In this document: positions 22,093-30,779 of the stretch, one piece after another | Numbering within the stretch: the stretch's first letter is position 1 | Layout of the letters: the number at the start of each line of letters is the position of its first letter | NCBI GenBank assembly: GCA_902495705.1 | Contig: CABUXT010000016.1 | Span: 1-48,240, forward strand | From: an uncultured cyanobacterium | GTDB lineage: Bacteria; Cyanobacteriota; Vampirovibrionia; Gastranaerophilales; Gastranaerophilaceae | Direction of reading: 5' to 3' | Length of the DNA: 48,240 bases | Position numbers and translations under genes: made by a program | Notes under the pieces: model-generated | What the model saw: only the letters and a program-made list of their open reading frames with translations | What the model was told of the DNA's origin: nothing | Database searches by the model: none

Positions 22093-23376
22093 ATGGATAT
22101 TAAAGCCGTCATTTTAGCCGCTGGTAAAGGTACAAGAATGAAATCCGAAACTACACCAAAAGTTTTGCACCAAATTATGGGAAAAACTTTGCTTGGCTAT
22201 GTTTTGGATAATGTGAAAAATTTTGTATCAGAAGAATATGTAATTGTTGGGCATCACGCACAAGAAGTAGAAAATTTTGTCAAATCAAATTACGAAAACG
22301 CAAAAACTGTTCTTCAATCACCACAACTTGGGACAGGTCATGCAGTTTCTATGGTATGCCCTGATTTACAAAATTATGACGGACTTGTTTTGATTCTTTG
22401 CGGAGATACTCCACTTGTTCAAGAAGAAACTTTGGAAAAATTTGTTGAATACCACAAATCTCAAAACTCAGATATCACAGTTATGAGTACACTTTTTGAC
22501 AATCCGACAGGATATGGCAGAATTATCAGGGAACAAGACAATTCTTTGCAATGTATTGTGGAAGAAAAAGATGCAAATCCTGAACAAAAAGCCGTAAAAG
22601 AGGTTAATGCAGGGATTTATTGCTTAAACTGGGGCAAAATTAAAGATGCATTCGGTCAATTAAAAAGCAACAATGCACAAGGTGAATACTACCTTACCGA
22701 CATAATTTCATGGGGCAAATCAAAATCACTAAAAGTAAATGCCTACATTTTAGAAAACAGTGATGAAATCTATGGCATCAATTCAAGATTAAACCTTGCA
22801 CAAGCCGCCAAAATGATGAACCACAGAAACCTTGAACACTATATGGTAAACGGAGTTACAATCGTTGACCCTGATTCTACTTGGATTAGCGAAGACACAC
22901 AAATCGGACAAGATACAATTATTTATCCGTTCACATATATTGAAGGAAAAAATACAATCGGCAAAAGCTGTAAAATCGGACCTTGCGCACATTTAAGAGG
23001 GGGCGTTGAAGTTTGTGACAACGTAAAAGTCGGAAATTTTGTCGAAGTAAAAAAAGCAAAAATTTCTTCTAACACAAATGTCGGTCACCTGTCTTATATC
23101 GGCGATTCAGAGCTTGGCGAACACGTAAATATCGGCGCAGGTACAATCACCGCAAACTACAATCCGCTGACTAAAGAAAAAACAAAAACAATCTTGAAAG
23201 ACAATGTAAAAATAGGCTCAAATACAGTGCTTGTTGCACCTGTAACAGTTGAAGAAGGTGCAAATATCGGTGCAGGTACAGTTGTAACTAAAGATATTCC
23301 TGCTTGGGCACTTGGTATAACTCGTTCACCGCTAAAAGTCCTTGAAAATTGGGTCAAGAAAAAGCTTTCAAAGTAA
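22093..23376 (+). CDS. glmU: Bifunctional GlcNAc-1-phosphate uridyltransferase / glucosamine-1-phosphate acetyltransferase
   Basis: 427 residues. The N-terminal nucleotidyltransferase has LAAGKGTRM (residues 8-16), QLGTGHA and CGDTPL; the C-terminal left-handed beta-helix has CAHLRGG, GNFVEVKKAKI, GHLSYIGDSELG and NIGAGTITANYN, covering the acetyltransferase active site. It supplies UDP-GlcNAc for peptidoglycan and lipopolysaccharide. It is about 25-30 residues shorter than E. coli GlmU at the C-terminus, ending LENWVKKKLSK. SD GGGAG is 8-9 nt upstream of the ATG. It is a single gene here, with glmM and glmS not seen nearby. Confidence 0.96.
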   Translation: MDIKAVILAAGKGTRMKSETTPKVLHQIMGKTLLGYVLDNVKNFVSEEYVIVGHHAQEVENFVKSNYENAKTVLQSPQLGTGHAVSMVCPDLQNYDGLVLILCGDTPLVQEETLEKFVEYHKSQNSDITVMSTLFDNPTGYGRIIREQDNSLQCIVEEKDANPEQKAVKEVNAGIYCLNWGKIKDAFGQLKSNNAQGEYYLTDIISWGKSKSLKVNAYILENSDEIYGINSRLNLAQAAKMMNHRNLEHYMVNGVTIVDPDSTWISEDTQIGQDTIIYPFTYIEGKNTIGKSCKIGPCAHLRGGVEVCDNVKVGNFVEVKKAKISSNTNVGHLSYIGDSELGEHVNIGAGTITANYNPLTKEKTKTILKDNVKIGSNTVLVAPVTVEEGANIGAGTVVTKDIPAWALGITRSPLKVLENWVKKKLSK

Positions 23377-23462
23377 ATTTTTGTTACAGAGGCAACCATC
23401 CACTAGCAAAATCAAATCTTTAGAGATTTAATATGCATGCAAGCAAAATGTAGGAGAAAAAC

Positions 23463-24161
23463 ATGCTATCAGTACAAAATTATAACTTAACAGCCAATAG
23501 AAATATGGCTTTCAAGGGTAAAACAGAGGATACAGACAATACAACTAAACCATTTCAAACTCATGCCGGTTTAAAAACAGGTATTGTGGCTGGCGCTATC
23601 GGTGGTGGCGGAGCACTTACAGAAGGGTTCGCAGCAAAAACCATTAGTGAAAAGTTCAGATTAGGCGCTCAATCAAAAGATATGAGCAATTATTTAAAAT
23701 CAATGATGCTGGAAGTTGTTGAGTTTATGGGCTCAGCTAAGAAAACAGCTAAAATTATGGCTCCGGCAATCTTTGCAGCTTCAGTTGCATGTGGTGCTGC
23801 AGTTGATGCTGTAGCAAATAAAAAACATAATAAAATTGCAGACCTAAAAGATTCAAATGACACTAAAGAAATTCTACAAGAAGAATCTCGTGCAAACACT
23901 ACAAGAAACGGTAATGTTTACTACAAATCAAATACAGGTAAAAAATTAGGCACTTTATTAGGCGCAGTAACCTTACCGACTGCAGTATTAACAACATTAA
24001 AATTAATGAAATTCAAAACACCTGTAAAACAAGCAGCTATAACTTCAGGAGTTGCTGCAGCATTTGGTGCTGTTGGCGGTTTGGTATTAGGTGCAATTAC
24101 TGATAAATGTTCTAACCACGCAGCTAGAAAAGCAGCAGACAAACAAGCTCAAGAAGTATAA
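23463..24161 (+). CDS. Lineage-type membrane protein with N-terminal FKG motif
   Basis: A 232-residue protein. It opens with NYNLTANRNMAFKGK, a short motif ending in FKG that I associate with many Gastranaerophilales proteins of unknown role. Gly/Ala-rich hydrophobic segments at about 40-58, 100-120, 160-180 and 190-215 could be membrane helices. No signal peptide, catalytic motif or cysteine pattern is visible. The SD AGGAG is good, and a strong terminator follows at 24188, so it is a single-gene transcript between glmU and hydG. The function is unknown. Confidence 0.75.
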   Translation: MLSVQNYNLTANRNMAFKGKTEDTDNTTKPFQTHAGLKTGIVAGAIGGGGALTEGFAAKTISEKFRLGAQSKDMSNYLKSMMLEVVEFMGSAKKTAKIMAPAIFAASVACGAAVDAVANKKHNKIADLKDSNDTKEILQEESRANTTRNGNVYYKSNTGKKLGTLLGAVTLPTAVLTTLKLMKFKTPVKQAAITSGVAAAFGAVGGLVLGAITDKCSNHAARKAADKQAQEV

Positions 24162-24187
24162 TTAAAAAAACTAATTATATAAAAAAA

Positions 24188-24223
24188 AAAACGGTTAAGT
24201 GAAATGTCGCTTGACCGTTTTTT
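24188..24223 (+). terminator. Rho-independent terminator
   Basis: ACGGTTAAGTG, short loop, CGCTTGACCGT and TTTTTT, flanked by a run of 11 or more A on the other side, so it may act in both directions. Confidence 0.9.
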
Positions 24224-24301
24224 ATCACCAAAACTCAAACCTTTACATTTTGCCTTAATGTTCTATGATAAAGGTATAGAAAACAAAATAGAGAGAAAAT
24301 T

Positions 24302-25723
24302 ATGTACAATCCCAAATCACGCAAAGCCGAAGAATTTATAAATCACGAGGAAGTTTTAGCCTCATTAGAATACGCAAAAAATAACAAAAATAATGTTGAA
24401 CTTATTGATAAAATTTTAGAAAAAGCAAAACTTGGCAAAGGGCTTTCACACAGAGAGGCAGCCGTTTTACTTGATTGCGAAATTGAAGAAAAAAATCAAG
24501 AAATTTTTGAACTTGCTAAAAAAATTAAACAAGATTATTACGGAAACCGAATCGTTTTATTTGCTCCGTTATATTTATCAAACTATTGTGTAAACGGCTG
24601 TGTGTATTGCCCATACCACGCAAAAAACAAACATATTCCACGCAAAAAAATGACCCAAGATGAAATCAGAGAAGAAGTCATTGCATTACAGGACATGGGG
24701 CATAAACGTCTAGCAATTGAAACTGGTGAAGACCCTGTAAATAATCCGATTGAATATGTTTTGGAATCTCTAAAAACAATCTATTCAGTCCATCACAAAA
24801 ATGGAGCTATCCGCCGAGCAAACGTAAATATTGCAGCCACAACAGTTGAAAACTACAGAAAACTAAAAGAGGCTGGTATCGGCACATATATTCTATTCCA
24901 AGAAACTTACAACAAAGAATCTTACGAAACACTTCACCCAACAGGACCAAAACATAATTACGCATACCACACAGAGGCTATGGATAGAGCAATGGAAGGC
25001 GGAATTGACGATGTCGGACTTGGGGTATTGTTTGGGCTAGAGTTATACAGATATGAATTTAGCGCACTTTTAATGCATGCCGAACACCTAGAGGCAGCAT
25101 TTGGTGTGGGTCCTCATACAATTTCTGTTCCAAGAATCAGACGCGCTGATGATATCGACCCATCAACATTTGACAATGGAATTGATGATGATACATTTGC
25201 CAAAATCGTTGCTTGTATCAGAATCGCAGTACCTTATACAGGTATGATTATCTCAACAAGAGAATCAAAAAAATGCAGAGAAAGAGTGCTTGAACTCGGT
25301 GTTTCTCAAATCAGCGGAGGTTCTAAAACAAGTGTAGGCGGTTATGCTCACCCAGAACAAGAATCAGAAGAAGAAACCGCACAATTTGAAGTTGAAGACA
25401 GACGTTCATTAGACCAAATCGTAAAATGGCTTATGGAACTTGGTTATGTACCTAGTTTCTGTACCGCTTGTTATAGAGAAGGCAGAGTGGGTGACAGATT
25501 TATGGAAATCTGCAAAGACCAACAAATCCACAATTTCTGCCATCCAAATGCAATTATGACCCTGAAAGAATATTTGGAAGATTACGCATCAGATGATACT
25601 AAAAAAGTTGGTGAAACTCTTATCAAAAAAGAATTAGAAACATTTGAAAACCAAAATCTTGAATGTAAAGTTGAACAAAATCTTGAAAAAATCGAACACG
25701 GCGAACGCGATTTCAGATTTTAG
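24302..25723 (+). CDS. hydG: [FeFe] hydrogenase maturase HydG (radical SAM tyrosine lyase)
   Basis: 473 residues. The radical SAM motif is C96-VNG-C100-VY-C103, and the auxiliary C-terminal cluster is in CTACYREGRVGD...FCHPNA, the CX2CX(~22)C arrangement specific to HydG. The enzyme cleaves tyrosine to make CO and cyanide for the H-cluster. Closely related ThiH lacks this exact C-terminal motif, and the motif plus length favour HydG. SD AGAGAG is upstream. hydE, hydF and the hydrogenase itself are not in the window. It implies hydrogen-producing fermentative metabolism. The Nudix gene's promoter begins 6 bp after the stop. Confidence 0.95.
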   Translation: MYNPKSRKAEEFINHEEVLASLEYAKNNKNNVELIDKILEKAKLGKGLSHREAAVLLDCEIEEKNQEIFELAKKIKQDYYGNRIVLFAPLYLSNYCVNGCVYCPYHAKNKHIPRKKMTQDEIREEVIALQDMGHKRLAIETGEDPVNNPIEYVLESLKTIYSVHHKNGAIRRANVNIAATTVENYRKLKEAGIGTYILFQETYNKESYETLHPTGPKHNYAYHTEAMDRAMEGGIDDVGLGVLFGLELYRYEFSALLMHAEHLEAAFGVGPHTISVPRIRRADDIDPSTFDNGIDDDTFAKIVACIRIAVPYTGMIISTRESKKCRERVLELGVSQISGGSKTSVGGYAHPEQESEEETAQFEVEDRRSLDQIVKWLMELGYVPSFCTACYREGRVGDRFMEICKDQQIHNFCHPNAIMTLKEYLEDYASDDTKKVGETLIKKELETFENQNLECKVEQNLEKIEHGERDFRF

Positions 25724-25729
25724 GTTATC

Positions 25730-25764
25730 TTGAGCGGCACTTCAATTTATGCTAATATACTGAT
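25730..25764 (+). promoter_or_regulatory. Promoter predicting a leaderless Nudix mRNA
   Basis: TTGAGC (25730-25735), 17 bp, extended TGC-TAATAT (25753-25758), then ACTGAT and the ATG at 25765. No SD is present. Confidence 0.7.
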
Positions 25765-26313
25765 ATGGATTTTACAGAAAAAACATTAAACTCAAAGGTT
25801 GTCTATGACGGAAAAGTAATCACCGTCATAAAAGATGATGTCGAAGTAGCTGACGGACATAAATCGTTTAGAGAAGTGGTTTTGCATAGTGGCGGAGTTG
25901 TAATCGCGGCACTCAAAGACCCTGAAACAATTTTGCTTGTAAAACAATATCGCTATCCGCTAAAAGAAACGATTTTAGAACTCCCTGCAGGAAAACTTGA
26001 AAGAGGGGAAGACCCTGATTTTGCGGCAAAAAGAGAACTTGAAGAAGAAACGGGATACCGCGCAAAAAATTGGCACTCACTCGGATATATCAACACTACA
26101 CCAGGGATTTGCACTGAAAAATTATACCTATATCTTGCAACCGATTTGACTTATGTTGGCGACCATCCTGATGTTGGAGAAATCCTAAAATGCTGTGAAT
26201 ATAAGCTCTCTGATGTTTTAGAAATGATTTATTCAGGTAAAATTAATGACGCAAAAACAATTTGCGCCCTAACACGCAGTGTAAATATTTTGGCAAAACA
26301 GATTAAAAATTAA
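25765..26313 (+). CDS. nudF: Nudix hydrolase, ADP-ribose pyrophosphatase type
   Basis: 182 residues. The Nudix box is complete: G76, E82, R90-E91, E94-E95 and G97 fit GX5EX7REUXEEXGU. The N-terminal segment (KVVYDGKVITVIKDDVEV...REVVLHSGGVV) and VKQYRYPLKETILELPAG are typical of ADP-ribose pyrophosphatases, which cut ADP-ribose to AMP and ribose-5-phosphate. There is no SD; the -10 box sits exactly 6 nt before the ATG, so the message is probably leaderless. A HAD phosphatase follows 21 bp later. The substrate preference is inferred from the family. Confidence 0.88.
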   Translation: MDFTEKTLNSKVVYDGKVITVIKDDVEVADGHKSFREVVLHSGGVVIAALKDPETILLVKQYRYPLKETILELPAGKLERGEDPDFAAKRELEEETGYRAKNWHSLGYINTTPGICTEKLYLYLATDLTYVGDHPDVGEILKCCEYKLSDVLEMIYSGKINDAKTICALTRSVNILAKQIKN

Positions 26314-26334
26314 GCTATAACGAGGATTTTTAAT

Positions 26335-27138
26335 ATGATAAAAATGATAGCAACAGATATTGACGGAACAATTTTGAAATGGGGATTAGATTTCACACCG
26401 GAACTGAGAAATTGCGTAAAAAATCTTACCTCAAACGGAATTAAAGTTGTCCTTGTTACAGGCAGAATGCATATTGCTGCCATGCCTGTTGCTCGCGAAC
26501 TTGGGTTAAACACTCCGATAATTTCTTACCAAGGCGGACTGATTAAAGATATAGACGGAAAAACTTTATACCAAAACACTCTATCTCCAAAATATGCCAA
26601 AGAAATTATAAAATGGGCGCGCGAAAACAATATTCACATAAACCTTTACCTTGATGATAAATTGTACGTCGAACATGACAACGATATCGTAAAATACTAT
26701 ACCGATGGGAAATTTATCGATTACACGGTTTGTTCATTTGATGATTTGAAAATCGAAAATGTTAATAAGATTTTGGCAATCGACTTAAACGATGCAGAAA
26801 AAGTAACATCTTGGGTTGAAGAATTAAAAGCCCAATATCCTGATTTATATATCGTAAAATCTACTCCTTATTTTTGTGAAATCGGCTCCGGCGAGGCAAA
26901 AAAATCTCTTGGAGTACAATTTTTGTGCAACTTGTGGGGTATAAAAAAAGAAGAACTCTTAACAATCGGTGACCAAAACAACGATATTGACCTGATTAAA
27001 GCAGGCGGAATCGGTGTTGCAATGGGCAATGGCAGTGACGAGCTAAAAGCGTGTGCCGATTATGTAACTGATACGGTTGAAAACAACGGATTTGTAAAAG
27101 CGGTTGAAAAATTTGTGAATATCGCACCAAAAGTTTAG
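26335..27138 (+). CDS. Cof-type HAD-IIB phosphatase
   Basis: A 267-residue haloacid dehalogenase-like hydrolase. Motif I is D8-I-D10-GT, motif II VTGR (about residue 41), motif III lysine in SGEAKKSLG, and motif IV GDQNNDIDL. The C2B cap lies between motifs II and III, as in Cof/YidA sugar-phosphate and flavin-phosphate phosphatases. SD GAGGA is upstream. It follows the Nudix gene on the same strand and its last 4 bp overlap the end of the convergent zinc-ribbon gene. The natural substrate cannot be assigned. Confidence 0.9.
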   Translation: MIKMIATDIDGTILKWGLDFTPELRNCVKNLTSNGIKVVLVTGRMHIAAMPVARELGLNTPIISYQGGLIKDIDGKTLYQNTLSPKYAKEIIKWARENNIHINLYLDDKLYVEHDNDIVKYYTDGKFIDYTVCSFDDLKIENVNKILAIDLNDAEKVTSWVEELKAQYPDLYIVKSTPYFCEIGSGEAKKSLGVQFLCNLWGIKKEELLTIGDQNNDIDLIKAGGIGVAMGNGSDELKACADYVTDTVENNGFVKAVEKFVNIAPKV

Positions 27139-27485
27139 GACTTTGGAGCACGTTCATCCAGTTCAATTACTTCTCCACCGCAACTAGGGCAGATTTTTGG
27201 ATTTTTCTTTTCACGCCAAAATTGTTTGTGGCATTTTGTGCAGATGTATTTTTTTTGCTTCCTTAGCGCAAATAATAATATCAACGGTGCTAAAGCCTGA
27301 ACAATTAGTACAACTATTCCCAATATAATTAGCCAAACACCCAAGCTTGGACCTATCATATAATAAAATGGCAAATCTCCATATTCTTCAGCATCATACT
27401 GTGGTTGCTCAACAGTAGTTGTAGTCTGCTGAATAGGACGTTTAACCGTAATTGTACTTATCAAATTTTCAGGAATATCTTTCAT
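27135..27485 (-). CDS. Zinc-ribbon membrane protein
   Basis: A 116-residue protein with a Thr/Gln-rich N-terminal part, one long hydrophobic segment (about residues 47-73) and a C-terminal zinc ribbon with cysteine pairs C82/C85 and C99/C102 (YICTKCHKQF, ICPSCGGEV). The ribbon probably faces the cytoplasm next to a basic RKQKK stretch. It converges with the HAD gene, overlapping by 4 bp, and shares a divergent promoter region with ispF. I do not recognise a specific family; zinc ribbons of this kind bind nucleic acid or protein partners. Confidence 0.75.
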   Translation of the reverse strand: MKDIPENLISTITVKRPIQQTTTTVEQPQYDAEEYGDLPFYYMIGPSLGVWLIILGIVVLIVQALAPLILLFALRKQKKYICTKCHKQFWREKKNPKICPSCGGEVIELDERAPKS

Positions 27486-27507
27486 TTTTTACTCACTATT
27501 TTTGCTA

Positions 27508-27540
27508 ATTATAGCACATTATGCCGAGATATGCTATAAT
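27508..27540. promoter_or_regulatory. Divergent back-to-back promoter between the zinc-ribbon gene and ispF
   Basis: A 9-bp inverted repeat, ATTATAGCA (27508-27516) and TGCTATAAT (27532-27540), gives an extended -10 (TGCTATAAT) on each strand, pointing away from each other. Confidence 0.65.
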
Positions 27541-27571
27541 AAGAAAGGTTTATTTATCAGAAAGGGAAAAT

Positions 27572-28051
27572 ATGTACAGAATCGGAATTGGCTACGACAT
27601 CCACAAACTTATTGAAGGCAGAGACTTAATTATCGGTGGGATAAAAATCACTCACGAAAAAGGTTTGTTAGGACACTCTGATGCGGATGTTTTAATCCAT
27701 GCTTTGATTGATGCAATGCTTGGTGCGCTTGCGCTTGATGATATCGGTACACTTTTTCCTGATACTGACCCAAAATACAAAAACATTGACAGTACAATTT
27801 TATTAAAACATGTCTATGATTTGGTAAGGCAAAAAGGATATTCTATCGGTAATATCGACAGTAATATTATTGCTCAAGCACCAAAGATGATGCCATATAT
27901 TCCAAAGATGAAAGAAGTTTTGTGCAAGATTTTGGAAATTCAACCGGAAAATTTGTCTATCAAAGCTAAGACAAAAGAAAAAATGGATGCCGTCGGACAA
28001 AAACTTGCAATCGAAGCAAATGCAGTTATTTTGTTGAATAAAGAAGGATAG
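27572..28051 (+). CDS. ispF: 2-C-methyl-D-erythritol 2,4-cyclodiphosphate synthase
   Basis: A 159-residue enzyme of the MEP isoprenoid pathway. The metal ligands are in GYDIHKL (D9, H11) and the HSDADVLIHALIDA signature; DIGTLFPDTDPKYKN and the C-terminal KAKTKEKMDAVGQ are also conserved. Length is normal. ATG at 27572 has AAAGGG 6 nt upstream and gives the standard N-terminus YRIGIGYD; the in-frame ATG at 27521 lies upstream of the -10 box and would not be on the transcript. Confidence 0.96.
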   Translation: MYRIGIGYDIHKLIEGRDLIIGGIKITHEKGLLGHSDADVLIHALIDAMLGALALDDIGTLFPDTDPKYKNIDSTILLKHVYDLVRQKGYSIGNIDSNIIAQAPKMMPYIPKMKEVLCKILEIQPENLSIKAKTKEKMDAVGQKLAIEANAVILLNKEG

Positions 28052-28064
28052 ATTTATTTTTTAT

Positions 28065-28470
28065 ATTGTCATTCTGAAAGGATTAAAAATCTTGTGGGCT
28101 TGCTTGGCTTAGATTTTATCCTATTCAGAATCTATCAATTTTGAATTTGTCGGCTTGGTAAAGCCGACCTACAAGAACTATCTATTTGATAAAAAAATAA
28201 CTGTCATTCTGAACTTGATTCAGAATCTTTTCAATAATCAAAATTTATCAATAGTTGTATTTGTCAAATTATTAAATGGAAAAGACCCTGAAACAGTCTT
28301 GGATTATTGGCAGCTCGACCGGCTCAACGCAGCTCTCGCCTAGACGTGCTGGGTTCACTTCGTTCACACGGCGCACTTGCCAAAATCCGCAGTTCAGGGT
28401 GACATAGACCTTTGTGCTCTGAACTTGTATTGAATTTGTCGGCATAGCAATGCCGACCTACGAAAACATC
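28065..28470. repeat. Interspersed repeat island after ispF
   Basis: A GTCATTCTGAAAGGATT...ATTCAGAATC variant (about 28070-28133), GTCGGCTTGGTAAAGCCGAC (28149-28168), CATTCTGAACTTGATTCAG (about 28204-28224), a long unit from GACCCTGAAACAGTCTTGG to GCAGTTCAGGGTGAC (about 28284-28405), and GTCGGCATAGCAATGCCGAC (28438-28457). The plus-strand frame 28155-28343 is made of these. No gene is seen in 28052-28509. Confidence 0.85.
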
Positions 28471-28509
28471 TGCCCATCCTTACCCTACCACAATGGGCGA
28501 GCATCATTC

Positions 28510-28695
28510 TTAACGCGTTAAACCATCCTTGCTTTCCTCTGCGCAGAGTTCGTCTGCCAAATTGCGCATGTATTCAACAATTGGAGAAATATTTTGCAAC
28601 TCCTCAACCTCGGTATTAAATTTGCAATAATTATCCAAAACCACACTTATATTATATATTTTTTCAGACAACGCAATATTTGTTTCAATATTCAT
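28510..28695 (-). CDS. Small helical protein of unknown function
   Basis: A 61-residue, all-helical-looking, acidic protein (IALSEKIYNISVVLDNYCKF...VEYMRNLADELCAEESK) with two cysteines. It follows the lineage gene at 28755 by 59 bp on the same strand, and GGA lies about 9 nt before the ATG. Amino-acid composition looks coding, not repeat-derived. It may be the last member of the operon starting at 31467. No family is recognised, and the call rests on composition and position. Confidence 0.5.
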   Translation of the reverse strand: MNIETNIALSEKIYNISVVLDNYCKFNTEVEELQNISPIVEYMRNLADELCAEESKDGLTR

Positions 28696-28754
28696 ATCTT
28701 AATTCCAATTGATTACAAATATATTATTTCTTAAAAATAATTCCATTTCAAGTG

Positions 28755-29267
28755 TTATTTTCTAAACCTGTCAGACAAATAACTCAAAATCGCACCACCA
28801 ATTTCTTCATTTGGGTCAAAGGTTTGGTTTTGATTTGGTGGTTCAATTGAATTTTTTATAAGCATACTAACCAATGGTCCAAACGCGTCAGGCACTTGGA
28901 TTTTACGATAAATTCCAGCCAAAAATGTCTGAATATTTGGAGATTTTGTGCTATTGAACCTTGACAAAACAGGATATAATTTGTCTATCCCTTTTGTCCC
29001 ATCATCAATCATTCTATCCATTATATACAGGGTTTCAGTCACTTGCGCCTCGTTATTTGAATGTTGTAAAATATCTGTCAAATACGGCAGGGCATTTTCT
29101 TTTTGCTTAACAAAATAATCAACTTCATTTTTGTCAAAAATGCAGTAATTTCTATCAGGTGTCGGAAGCTGCGCAGATGTGCACGCATAATAAGGCTGTG
29201 CCATATTTTGAACAAGGTGCGGATGTTGCGGATATTGATATTGAATTGTATAAATTTGTTGAATCAT
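28755..29267 (-). CDS. Lineage-type helical-repeat protein
   Basis: 170 residues. A Tyr/Gln/Pro-rich start (YTIQYQYPQHPHLVQ) is followed by helical pairs (LPYLTDILQHSNNEAQVTE, LYIMDRMIDDGTKGIDKLY, IQTFLAGIYRKIQVPDAFG) that resemble degenerate HEAT/armadillo repeats. There is no signal peptide or membrane segment. SD AGGCGGTG is upstream. It is 12 bp downstream of the 499-residue membrane protein on the same strand, so the two are probably cotranscribed. Such repeats usually bind other proteins; the partner is unknown. Confidence 0.7.
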   Translation of the reverse strand: MIQQIYTIQYQYPQHPHLVQNMAQPYYACTSAQLPTPDRNYCIFDKNEVDYFVKQKENALPYLTDILQHSNNEAQVTETLYIMDRMIDDGTKGIDKLYPVLSRFNSTKSPNIQTFLAGIYRKIQVPDAFGPLVSMLIKNSIEPPNQNQTFDPNEEIGGAILSYLSDRFRK

Positions 29268-29279
29268 CTAAACACCGCC

Positions 29280-30779
29280 TTACGAATAAACATACGGAGG
29301 ACCGTTTTTAACTTCAAACAAAACATTCTCTGCCATCGCCTTCAATTCTTCTTTACTTTTTTGACCGCTGTCAACCTGCTTGTAAAACTCTTCAACCAAA
29401 GGTTTTACCGCCGCATCCTTTTTAGATTTAAAGTTGCGCAATTCGGTCGAAACAAGACGATTTTGGAGTTCCAATTCAGTTTCCGCGTTTATTTTCTTAA
29501 CTTGAACCTCTTTAATCGCATCCCCTGCAAGTTTCCCCCCATAAGCAACAGCCGTAACACCTGTTATTCCTAAGAAAAGGTGCTTAAATTGCGGATTTGC
29601 AGTATCTAGTAGCCAGTTGTAGAAAAATGCGAGGTACTCATTTACAAACGAATTAAATGCAGGTTTTGGAGTACCGTCACCTGCGTAATTCGGATTGGCT
29701 TTTGTTGCAGATGTGCGCATATTAAGTAAAATATCATCCAAGAATTTTTTCTTTTCATCCGCATCTTTCCAGTTCAAGCCATTGACCTGTTTTGTAATAA
29801 ATTCTTCAGCACCATCTGAACACTCAACCGAGCGGAACATGTGTTCCAAATTGTCTTTATCAATGATTTTTGTCCCTTCTTTTGAAGTTTTGACAAGTTC
29901 CTCAATCGCAGATTTTGTACGTTTCAAACCTTCATCAAGGTTGATTTTACTTTTAGTAAGATTTTTTAACGACAAATACCCAAGTCCGACAATCCCTGCA
30001 AATGTACCAATTCCGATTGCGATATTTGCCCAATTTGAATTTTGCTTTTTATTTTCTGGTTTATTCGATTGGTCTTGAGAAGTGAAACTTGTCACATATT
30101 TATTTTTGCCAAAATTTGGAAGAATTTTTTCATTATCATCTTTCAAATATTTTTCAAAATCAGTTGCGTATTTAGATAGCATACTGCGGATTATCTGCAT
30201 TTTGCCTGCAAAAGATTCCGTCTCAACCGCAACAAGATTTTCTTGAAGATTTTTTTGAATATCCGAGTCCTTGCGTTTTACCCAAATTTCCTTATAACCT
30301 TCTAAAAATGTTTGCCCCATAAATGCCATCGCACCGAGTGTCAAAGTTCCAATCCCTGCCAAAAATGTCTTTTTATTCGGACTTTGCACCATTTGGTACA
30401 TAACTTGAGAATATTCACTATTAATATTGACATTTCGAGTAAGCGCAGGCAACCACTTTTCCTTTGCCAAATTTTTAGCAATTTTTGCACTATGGTTTAC
30501 AAAACCTGTCAAAATCGCGATTGATGACATCACACCAAGTACAATTGCACTTAGTGGTAACAATTTTTTATCAACGACCTTTTTGTCAGTATACAACTGA
30601 GCTGGCATTGATATTTCATCCGATATCATATAATTACTTTTAGCTTCTGACAAACCTTCTTTCACATTATTATTAACAACAACCCCCTCTTTTGTCGAAA
30701 GGTTGTTGCGTTTTTGAGAATTTGTCAAATTTCGCTGTTGTCTTAAATTTTCCGCATCGTTTAACGGATTAATGTGCAT
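29280..30779 (-). CDS. Large lineage-type multi-pass membrane protein
   Basis: 499 residues. An Asn/Gln-rich polar N-terminus (about 1-70) is followed by hydrophobic segments at about 73-95, 137-157, 245-267 and 403-422, separated by charged helical regions; the C-terminal 80 residues form a Lys/Glu-rich helix (EVQVKKINAETELELQNRL). No enzyme motif is seen. It overlaps the upstream gene by 11 bp (30769-30779), an arrangement of translational coupling. I recognise no family. It could be a membrane scaffold for the flanking helical-repeat and coiled-coil proteins, which is inference from the shared operon. Confidence 0.75.
   Translation of the reverse strand: MHINPLNDAENLRQQRNLTNSQKRNNLSTKEGVVVNNNVKEGLSEAKSNYMISDEISMPAQLYTDKKVVDKKLLPLSAIVLGVMSSIAILTGFVNHSAKIAKNLAKEKWLPALTRNVNINSEYSQVMYQMVQSPNKKTFLAGIGTLTLGAMAFMGQTFLEGYKEIWVKRKDSDIQKNLQENLVAVETESFAGKMQIIRSMLSKYATDFEKYLKDDNEKILPNFGKNKYVTSFTSQDQSNKPENKKQNSNWANIAIGIGTFAGIVGLGYLSLKNLTKSKINLDEGLKRTKSAIEELVKTSKEGTKIIDKDNLEHMFRSVECSDGAEEFITKQVNGLNWKDADEKKKFLDDILLNMRTSATKANPNYAGDGTPKPAFNSFVNEYLAFFYNWLLDTANPQFKHLFLGITGVTAVAYGGKLAGDAIKEVQVKKINAETELELQNRLVSTELRNFKSKKDAAVKPLVEEFYKQVDSGQKSKEELKAMAENVLFEVKNGPPYVYS

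Noticed and set aside
28155..28343. Plus-strand frame encoding VILNLIQNLF-like peptide
   Set aside because: The peptide is the translation of the CATTCTGAACTTGATTCAG repeat; no gene-like flanks.
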